Assembly: GCA_015063845.1 (NCBI GenBank)
Contig: SVTJ01000008.1
Location: forward strand, 1-64,000
Direction of reading: 5' to 3'
DNA length: 64,000 nt
Source: Oscillospiraceae bacterium
GTDB taxonomy: Bacteria; Bacillota; Clostridia; Oscillospirales; CAG-272
Under the pieces are notes generated by a model. It ran no database searches, was not told the DNA's origin, and saw only the letters and a list, made by a program, of their open reading frames with translations. Numbering within the stretch: position 1 is the stretch's first letter; the number at the start of each line of letters is the position of its first letter. Shown here one piece after another: positions 57,975 through 64,000 of the stretch. The translations under genes and the position numbers were made by a program.

Positions 57975-59945
57975 ATGGCAATAGGAACACCGCCACCTGT
58001 TGGCGGAAAACAGGATCACTACAACAGAGTAGAGTCGCTTAAAGGCATTGGGGATATTCCTCGCTTTTTGCGTGACCTTTTCGTAGGTTTTTTCTCAAGA
58101 CTGTTCTATACCTTCAAGATGGTTTGGGATACGGGGCATTGGATACTTTTCACTATGCTCGCTATAACCGTTCTCACGGGTATATTGCCGATAGTCGGCT
58201 CTCTTATATCGAGAGCGATACTAAATGAGCTTCAAAACGTGATATCCGCAAGACTTGTCGCGGACACGCTTGGAACGGCGTACAACGCTGTTTTCTGGGG
58301 CTCTATGGTAATGTTCTTGCTGGTGTTTTTCTTCGCCTACAAGATACTCAACAACGTAATAAACCGACTTAACACGGCGGTCACGCGAATCGCGGGGGAA
58401 AAGGTCGTAAGACACGTCAAGCTCCAGATAATGAACAAGGCGAAGGAGATCGACCTTGCTTGCTTCGATCTTCCCGAATTTTACGAAAAGCTGGAGAACG
58501 CTAACCGTGAGGCGGGAATGCGTCCCATATCTGTTCTTTCGTCAACCTTTGACGCCATAAGTAAGTTCATAAGCCTTGTTTCGTATATCGTTATCCTCGT
58601 GACTGCTCCCGATATGTGGTGGGCGGCGATAGTGATGATAGCGGTATCCCTGCCGACGGCTGTCATAAGCTTTACGTACAGACGCAAGAACTTTATGTAT
58701 ATGCGCAGCCGCTCGAAGGACCGCAGACAGATGAATTACTATTCGGACGTTATGGTGAATAAGGATATGGTCAAGGAGATACGTATGTTCGACCTTGGCG
58801 ATAACTTTACCGACCGCTTTGAAAACGTGTTTGCAGGTTATTATAAGGGACTTAGAGGGCTGATAATAAAAGAGAACGTGCTTCAGCTTATCGTGACGGT
58901 GCTGTCATCTGTTGTCAACTGCGTATTCTTTGCAATGATAGCATGGCAGGTGTTTGCGGGCAAGCTTCAGATAGGAGATTATTCACTTTATACGGGCGCG
59001 CTCACGTCTATCGCGACAACGGTATCCTCGTTGATACTTGTGTCGGCAAACGTTTATGAGGGCACGCTGTTTATCGACAATCTCATATCCTTTGTAAAGA
59101 CCGAGCCCAAGGTCGTGCCTATCGTGGACAAGCCCGTGAGCGTTTCTCACGGCACGGCTCACACCATAGAGTTCAGAAACGTAAGCTTCGCGTACCCCGG
59201 AACGGATAAATACGTTCTTAAAAACATAGACCTTACCATAAGACCCGGTGAGACGGCAGTTCTCGTCGGACTTAACGGAGCGGGAAAAACTACGTTTATA
59301 AAGCTGCTCACAAGACTTTACGACCCCACAGAGGGAGAGATACTGCTTGACGGCAGAGATATAAGAGAGTATGACGTCAAGGACCTTTACCGTATGTTCG
59401 GTATAATCTTCCAGGACTTCGGAAAGTATGCGGTCAACGTTTCGGACAACATAGAATTCGGAGATATAAGAGCGGAGCATAATATAGAGGACGTAAAGGC
59501 TGCCGCAACGGCTGCAAACGCGAACGAATATATCGAGAAGCTTCCTCGCGGATACGACACTCCTCTTATGCGAATGTTCGAGCCCGACGGAATAGAGCTT
59601 TCTATCGGTCAGTGGCAAAAGCTCGCTATCGCGAGAGCGTTTTACAGCAAGTCGGATATACTGATACTCGACGAGCCCACCGCGTCGCTTGACCCCATAG
59701 CCGAGCAGGAGATATTCAATCAGTTTGATGAGCTCAGACGGGATAAGACGACAATATTCGTCTCTCACAGACTTTCAAGCGCGACTATCGCGTCAAAGAT
59801 AATAGTGCTCGAAAACGGAGAGCTTGTGGAAGAGGGAACTCATAAGGAGCTCATGCAAAAGGGCGGAAGATACTGTGAGCTGTTCTCAACTCAGGCTAAA
59901 CGCTATATTGAGAGCGAAGAAAAGCTCAAAAAGGACGGAAAATAA
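57975..59945 (+). CDS. ABC exporter (fused permease and ATPase)
   Basis: 656 residues: a basic cytoplasmic N-terminus, six transmembrane segments (about 50-340), ATPase from about 395. Walker A GLNGAGKTT (about 434), signature LSIGQWQKLAIARAF (second Gly of LSGGQ replaced by Ile), Walker B ILILDEPTASLD, switch VSHRL. The LSIGQWQ signature is a known variant of lantibiotic- and peptide-type exporters; no peptide gene is adjacent. Starts three bases after the HIT gene. Half-transporter, so it would act as homodimer. Confidence 0.88.
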   Translation: MAIGTPPPVGGKQDHYNRVESLKGIGDIPRFLRDLFVGFFSRLFYTFKMVWDTGHWILFTMLAITVLTGILPIVGSLISRAILNELQNVISARLVADTLGTAYNAVFWGSMVMFLLVFFFAYKILNNVINRLNTAVTRIAGEKVVRHVKLQIMNKAKEIDLACFDLPEFYEKLENANREAGMRPISVLSSTFDAISKFISLVSYIVILVTAPDMWWAAIVMIAVSLPTAVISFTYRRKNFMYMRSRSKDRRQMNYYSDVMVNKDMVKEIRMFDLGDNFTDRFENVFAGYYKGLRGLIIKENVLQLIVTVLSSVVNCVFFAMIAWQVFAGKLQIGDYSLYTGALTSIATTVSSLILVSANVYEGTLFIDNLISFVKTEPKVVPIVDKPVSVSHGTAHTIEFRNVSFAYPGTDKYVLKNIDLTIRPGETAVLVGLNGAGKTTFIKLLTRLYDPTEGEILLDGRDIREYDVKDLYRMFGIIFQDFGKYAVNVSDNIEFGDIRAEHNIEDVKAAATAANANEYIEKLPRGYDTPLMRMFEPDGIELSIGQWQKLAIARAFYSKSDILILDEPTASLDPIAEQEIFNQFDELRRDKTTIFVSHRLSSATIASKIIVLENGELVEEGTHKELMQKGGRYCELFSTQAKRYIESEEKLKKDGK

Positions 59946-59986
59946 GAGATGTTTGTCGAAAAAAACTGCAAATTTATTGAAATTTG

Positions 59987-60015
59987 TTGACATCTCGAGA
60001 AAAATTTAATATAAT
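59987..60015 (+). promoter_or_regulatory. Consensus sigma-A promoter for aspartate kinase
   Basis: TTGACA (59987-59992), 17 bp, TATAAT (60010-60015). About 65 bases of leader remain before the gene, too short for an L-box. Confidence 0.85.
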
Positions 60016-60083
60016 AGTAAGGTGTTATTGTATTAAAATATTAAGTGTTTTGCGCAAAGCAAAACGGAAAGGCGATATTATTT

Positions 60084-61400
60084 ATGAAACTCAAAGTGGT
60101 AAAGTTTGGCGGAAGCTCACTTGCCGACGCTGAACATTTCAAGCAGGTCGCAAGCATAATAAAGGCTGACCCCGCAAGAAGATACGTTGTGCCTTCTGCT
60201 CCCGGAAAGAGATATAAGGACGACACAAAGGTAACGGATATGCTCTATAATTGCTACGATATGGTACGCAAGGGTCAGAACATAGACGAGTATTACGGAA
60301 AGATCTGCGATAGATACAACGGAATTATAAAGGAGCTTGGTATCAATTTCGATATAAGCGGAGAGCTTGACTATATCAAGAGCGCGCTTATGCACCGCTC
60401 GGGCCGTGATTTTGCGGCGAGCCGCGGTGAATACCTCAACTCTCTCATACTTGCGAAGTATCTTAAGTATGATTTCATCGACGCGGAGAACGTCATCTTC
60501 TTTAAGGATAACGGCACGTTTGACCAGGAAAAGACAAACGAGATAATGAGCCGTGAGCTGCTTCAGCATAAGACAGCCGTAATTCCGGGATTTTACGGAG
60601 TTATGCCCAACGGAACTATCAAGACCTTCTCCAGAGGCGGCTCGGATATAACGGGCTCTATCGTCGCTCGCGCAGTGGGCGCAGACCTTTACGAGAACTG
60701 GACTGACGTTTCGGGCTTTATGATGGCGGACCCCCGTGTTATAGATAACCCCGCCGCTATCGCTACTATCACCTACCGTGAGCTTCGCGAGCTTTCTTAT
60801 ATGGGTGCAACGGTTCTTCACGAGGACGCTATATTCCCCGTAAGATACGCGGGTATTCCGATAAATATCAGAAATACAAACAGCCCCGCTGACGACGGCA
60901 CGATGATCGTTGCTGAGACGTCCGATTACGATACAGAAAAGGTAATTACGGGAATTGCGGGTAAGAAGGGCTTCTCGGTCATTACGATAGAGAAGGATAT
61001 GATGAACTCCGAGATCGGCTTCGGACGCAAGGTGCTTGAGGTGCTTGAGGATAACGAGATATCCTTTGAGCATTTGCCCTCGGGTATCGACAATATGAGT
61101 ATAGTCGTTTCCAGCGCAACGCTTGATGGCAGACGCGATAAGATACTTGCTTCCATAAACAGAATGGTACGCCCCGACAGCATTCACATTGAGGATAATC
61201 TCGCGCTTATCGCAGTTGTCGGACGCGGTATGGTCAAGGCAAGAGGAACGGCGGCGAGAGTATTCAACGCGATTTCCAATGCTGGTGTAAATATCCGTAT
61301 GATAGACCAGGGCTCGAGTGAGATATCCATTATAGCAGGCATTGAGGACCACGAATTTGATACCGCACTCAAGGCTATTTATAACGAATTTGTAAAGTAA
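60084..61400 (+). CDS. lysC: Aspartate kinase
   Basis: 438 residues from ATG 60084 (MKLKVVKFGGSSLAD), GGAAAGG upstream; the frame opens earlier at 60045 without a site. Phosphorylates aspartate, first step to lysine, threonine and methionine. KFGGSS (7-12), VVPSAPGKR (binding loop; family usually has VSA), FSRGGSDITGSIVARA, NWTDVSGFMMADPRV, and a C-terminal pair of ACT domains (from about 300; FSVITIEKDMMN, ALIAVVGRGM) that would give feedback control. Feeds dapA and dapB in the same window. Confidence 0.94.
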   Translation: MKLKVVKFGGSSLADAEHFKQVASIIKADPARRYVVPSAPGKRYKDDTKVTDMLYNCYDMVRKGQNIDEYYGKICDRYNGIIKELGINFDISGELDYIKSALMHRSGRDFAASRGEYLNSLILAKYLKYDFIDAENVIFFKDNGTFDQEKTNEIMSRELLQHKTAVIPGFYGVMPNGTIKTFSRGGSDITGSIVARAVGADLYENWTDVSGFMMADPRVIDNPAAIATITYRELRELSYMGATVLHEDAIFPVRYAGIPINIRNTNSPADDGTMIVAETSDYDTEKVITGIAGKKGFSVITIEKDMMNSEIGFGRKVLEVLEDNEISFEHLPSGIDNMSIVVSSATLDGRRDKILASINRMVRPDSIHIEDNLALIAVVGRGMVKARGTAARVFNAISNAGVNIRMIDQGSSEISIIAGIEDHEFDTALKAIYNEFVK

Positions 61401-61426
61401 TCGTTTTGAGTTGAAAGGGAAGGGCA

Positions 61427-62287
61427 ATGAGCGAAAAGGTAGTGATACTTAGTGACAGTACGAGTGATTTAAGCCAAGAACTTATTGACAAATATGATAT
61501 TAAAATAATACCCCTTAAGGTAGGACTCGGAGAGCAGCAGTATATAGACGGTGTCAACGTTGACCCCGAGATGATATACGCACACTATGAAAAAACGGGA
61601 GAGCTTCCCAAAACGGCGGCGGTCAACATCTTGGAGTTTGCCGACGCGCTTAGGCAATATACAGCAGACGGAAGCTCGGCTTTGATATTCACCATAGGCT
61701 CGCAGATGTCCTCAACGTTTAACAACGCGTGCCTTGCCGCGGAAGATTTTGAGAATGTGTACGTTATCGACACGCAGAACCTCTCCACGGGTGGCGGCTT
61801 GCTCATACTTGCGGCTGCCGAAATGGCGGAAAAGGGAATGAGCGCGGCGGATATCGCCAAGGAGTGCGAATTGCTCGTGCCCCGTGTCGACGCATCGTTT
61901 GTTATTGACGATCTGGAGTTCCTTTATAAAGGCGGACGTTGCTCTGCGCTTGCTGCATTAGGCGCGAACGCGCTCAAGCTCAAGCCGTGTATCGCGGTAA
62001 GAGGCGGTAAGATGGGAGCTACAAAGAAGTATCGCGGAAGATTTGGCGACGTGCTTAAGAAGTACGTGGCAGACCAGATAGGCGACGCATCGGATATCGT
62101 TACCGACCACGTTTTCGTTACCCACGCAGGCTGTGACGAGAGCATATATATGGCGTGCTATGAGCAGGTCAAGGCATACGGAGTATTCAAGGAGGTCCAC
62201 CTGACGAGAGCGGGCTGCACCATCTCCTCGCACTGCGGAAGAAATACGCTCGGCGTGCTGTTTATAAGAAAGAACGATATTAAATAA
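61427..62287 (+). CDS. DegV family fatty-acid-binding protein
   Basis: 286 residues. Binds fatty acids, in relatives as the FakB subunit that hands them to the kinase FakA. ILSDSTSDLSQELIDKYDIKIIPL (7-30), TIGSQMSSTFNNA, VIDTQNLSTGGGLLILAA, DDLEFLYKGGRCSALAALG and the C-terminal TRAGCTISSHCGRNTLGVLF are family signatures. GAAAGGGAAGG precedes ATG 61427, 26 bases after aspartate kinase. Confidence 0.93.
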   Translation: MSEKVVILSDSTSDLSQELIDKYDIKIIPLKVGLGEQQYIDGVNVDPEMIYAHYEKTGELPKTAAVNILEFADALRQYTADGSSALIFTIGSQMSSTFNNACLAAEDFENVYVIDTQNLSTGGGLLILAAAEMAEKGMSAADIAKECELLVPRVDASFVIDDLEFLYKGGRCSALAALGANALKLKPCIAVRGGKMGATKKYRGRFGDVLKKYVADQIGDASDIVTDHVFVTHAGCDESIYMACYEQVKAYGVFKEVHLTRAGCTISSHCGRNTLGVLFIRKNDIK

Positions 62288-62293
62288 CCTAAC

Positions 62294-62328
62294 AAAAAAT
62301 GACGAGAAAAGCTCTCGTCATTTTTTTG
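62294..62328 (+). terminator. Bidirectional terminator
   Basis: AAAAAATGACGAGA-(AAAG)-CTCTCGTCATTTTTTT: T-runs on both strands, serving degV and the convergent SGNH gene. Confidence 0.88.
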
Positions 62329-62330
62329 TT

Positions 62331-63131
62331 TTATTTCTTTTGACCCTCTTCGGTCTTTTCGTAATACGGTGTGCCGATAAGTCCAACGAGCTTGAAGTCG
62401 TCGGGGTTGTGGCGAATGATGTAGTCAATGTAGGATGCTATGAGCTTTGCGGATATGATATATCCCATAGGATTCATATGTCCGCCAAGGAAAAAGTGCT
62501 TTCTGAATTCCTTGTCATAGGGCGGTGCGTACTTGTAGAGATCAATGACGTAGGTGTGCTCGAAAAGCTCCGCAATCTCGTAAAGAGCACTCTGTATCTG
62601 CTCTCTTTGCTCCTCGTTTCCGTGCTTGGGCGGTACTATAAGGAAAAAGCGCGCGTTAGGGCTTATCTGCTTGTATTTTGCGATTATGTGACCGTAGTGA
62701 CCCATATACGTAGGCTTGCAGTTTTCGGGAGAGAGGGGATCGATGTCGGATATGTCTCCAAACACCTCTACCTTGCCGCCTATTATGTCGTTTATACCCA
62801 AAGCGATGATGTAGCATTGACACGCCTTGTCCTCGCTCCAATAGCCCATTTCTTCAGCCCAGCCCTCGACGTATCTCTTGGTGGTCATTCCGCCTTTTGA
62901 GAAATTGTAGACCTTAGTACCCGCCATTCTCGCGAGATACTGTCCCCAGGAATAGTCGTAATAATCACGGTATGCTTTTGTTCCGTCATCGTTTATACAT
63001 TCAAATTCGCCCGACGCAAGGCTGTCTCCGACGCAGGCGATAGAGCGGAATATTCCGCAAAATCCGCCGTCGGACACGATATTGTCAAGCGGCTGCTCGC
63101 CCTCGGGCTGCATATAAGATTTTATATCCAT
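62331..63131 (-). CDS. SGNH/GDSL family hydrolase
   Basis: 266 residues, cytoplasmic (no signal peptide). CVGDSLASGE (33-42) supplies Ser37, Gly80 is in NFSKGGMTT, Asn114 in LGINDI, and His218 in GGHMNPMGY, so all four SGNH blocks are present. Probably an esterase or lipase-like deacylase, substrate unknown. A GGGGAG site lies before ATG 63131. It converges on degV, with which it shares a terminator. Confidence 0.88.
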   Translation of the reverse strand: MDIKSYMQPEGEQPLDNIVSDGGFCGIFRSIACVGDSLASGEFECINDDGTKAYRDYYDYSWGQYLARMAGTKVYNFSKGGMTTKRYVEGWAEEMGYWSEDKACQCYIIALGINDIIGGKVEVFGDISDIDPLSPENCKPTYMGHYGHIIAKYKQISPNARFFLIVPPKHGNEEQREQIQSALYEIAELFEHTYVIDLYKYAPPYDKEFRKHFFLGGHMNPMGYIISAKLIASYIDYIIRHNPDDFKLVGLIGTPYYEKTEEGQKK

Positions 63132-63315
63132 ATTTTTTCTCCCCTATGATCGTTTTATATCATTATATTACAAAGCGTTAGATATTTCAAGCGAAAAATA
63201 AATTTTGATAAATTTTTGCGAGAAAAAAGTATATTCGATTTTTTTTGCGTACATTAAAGTGTATTGATTGATTTTTTGACATTTTTTCATTTTTAAACGG
63301 TCGAAAGGAGGATAT
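63132..63315. other. AT-rich intergenic region between divergent genes
   Basis: No gene. A minus-strand TATAAT lies near 63167-63172 for the SGNH gene; plus-strand TTGACA-like sequence near 63274 has no clear partner for dgt. Confidence 0.45.
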
Positions 63316-64000
63316 ATGGAGCAAAAAAGCGTAAGAGATATTTTTCTTGAAAATGAAAAGCAGACGCTGTCGGAGTTTGCCTGCCTGTCCTCAAAGAGCC
63401 GCGGCAGAGAGCATCCTTATACTCCGTGCGAGATAAGAACTGAATTTCAGCGTGACCGCGACAGGATATTGCACTGTCAGTCCTTTAGACGCTTGATGAA
63501 TAAGACGCAGGTGTTCTTAGCGCCTACGGGAGACCATTACAGAACGAGAATGACACACACGCTCGAGGTCACGCAGATAGCGAGAATAATCGCTCGTGCT
63601 CTCCGTCTTAATGAAGACCTTACCGAGGCGGCAGCTCTCGGACACGATATAGGTCACACGCCGTTTGGACACGCGGGTGAGTATGCAATGCAAAAATGCT
63701 ATGACAAGGATTTTACTCACTATAAGCAGAGCCTTCGAGTGGTCGAATGTCTTGAGAACAACGGTCAGGGACTTAATCTGACTTGGGAGGTAAGAGACGG
63801 CATAGTAAACCATACAGGTAAGAATATGGCGTCAACGCTTGAGGGCGTGATCGTCAAATATGCCGACAGGATAGCCTATATAAATCACGATATAGACGAC
63901 GCCTGCCGTGCCGAGATACTCTCACAGAGCGATATCCCGAAGCATATCCGTTACGTTCTCGGAGAAACGCACTCCGAGCGTATAAATACAATGGTCAATT
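63316..64000 (+). CDS. dgt: Deoxyguanosinetriphosphate triphosphohydrolase-like protein (partial, cut by window edge)
   Basis: The first 228 residues; the frame is open at the right edge. HD-domain hydrolase that removes triphosphate from dGTP or other dNTPs. [31 protein letters not shown] near the start is the family hallmark; the metal-binding HD blocks are [21 protein letters not shown] and [25 protein letters not shown] precedes ATG 63316. In many Clostridia dgt is followed by dnaG and rpoD; that lies outside the window. Confidence 0.94.
   Translation, partial: MEQKSVRDIFLENEKQTLSEFACLSSKSRGREHPYTPCEIRTEFQRDRDRILHCQSFRRLMNKTQVFLAPTGDHYRTRMTHTLEVTQIARIIARALRLNEDLTEAAALGHDIGHTPFGHAGEYAMQKCYDKDFTHYKQSLRVVECLENNGQGLNLTWEVRDGIVNHTGKNMASTLEGVIVKYADRIAYINHDIDDACRAEILSQSDIPKHIRYVLGETHSERINTMVN

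Overview
The window reads as chromosome of an anaerobic Gram-positive bacterium of the class Clostridia, probably an uncultured gut lineage near Oscillospirales/Christensenellales. The evidence is strong purine-rich ribosome binding sites, textbook sigma-A promoters (several TTGACA-17-TATAAT), a division cluster of the ylm type (sepF-yggT-ylmH-lspA-rluD), rubrerythrin/ferritin/rubredoxin oxygen defence, a two-gene minimal SUF system, an L-box upstream of dapAB, and DUF4830 and DUF5696 proteins. The placement is inferred from gene content; there is no rRNA or tRNA gene in the window.

Layout. 0-1.5 kb is an accessory edge: a 5'-truncated regulator-like protein, a decayed lipoprotein gene and a run of stem-loops. 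1.5-10.2 kb holds a regulator fused to a beta-solenoid-like repeat, a CocE/NonD hydrolase, two overlapping CorC/HlyC membrane proteins, a lone rhamnulose-1-phosphate aldolase and a zinc-ribbon/tandem-repeat/sensor-like membrane protein. 10.3-14.7 kb is a lactate, iron and oxygen group (D-lactate dehydrogenase, ferritin, rubredoxin, ZIP transporter, SDR, rubrerythrin). 15.5-23 kb holds metY-metA, a radical SAM protein, a membrane MBOAT-like protein paired with an AlgX/AlgJ-like protein (both appear to lack the expected catalytic residues) and the SmsC-SmsB pair.

23.9-37.4 kb is the most distinctive block: one very large secreted solute-binding protein, two separate pairs of sugar-type ABC permeases, an NHL-TPR-YIP1 membrane protein and a 1208-residue DUF5696 protein, with no ATPase. 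It looks like one transcription unit with a long structured leader, for an unidentified extracellular substrate.

37.5-39.5 kb (minus strand) is dapA-dapB under a lysine riboswitch. Then come queA, a large secreted metallo-beta-lactamase-fold protein followed by a 44-residue peptide gene (minus), miaA, and the envelope/division run hlyD-like, yggS, sepF, yggT, ylmH, lspA, rluD and two tandem HAD phosphatases. 52-64 kb carries tagA-like glycosyltransferase, proS, rodA, a DUF4830 protein, rpsU, an FkbM methyltransferase, a HIT hydrolase with an ABC exporter, aspartate kinase, degV, an SGNH hydrolase and the start of dgt.

Aspartate kinase, dapA, dapB, metA and metY together cover parts of the aspartate-family pathway, but only dapAB shows a recognisable riboswitch. 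No CRISPR array, complete insertion sequence, tRNA or rRNA was seen.
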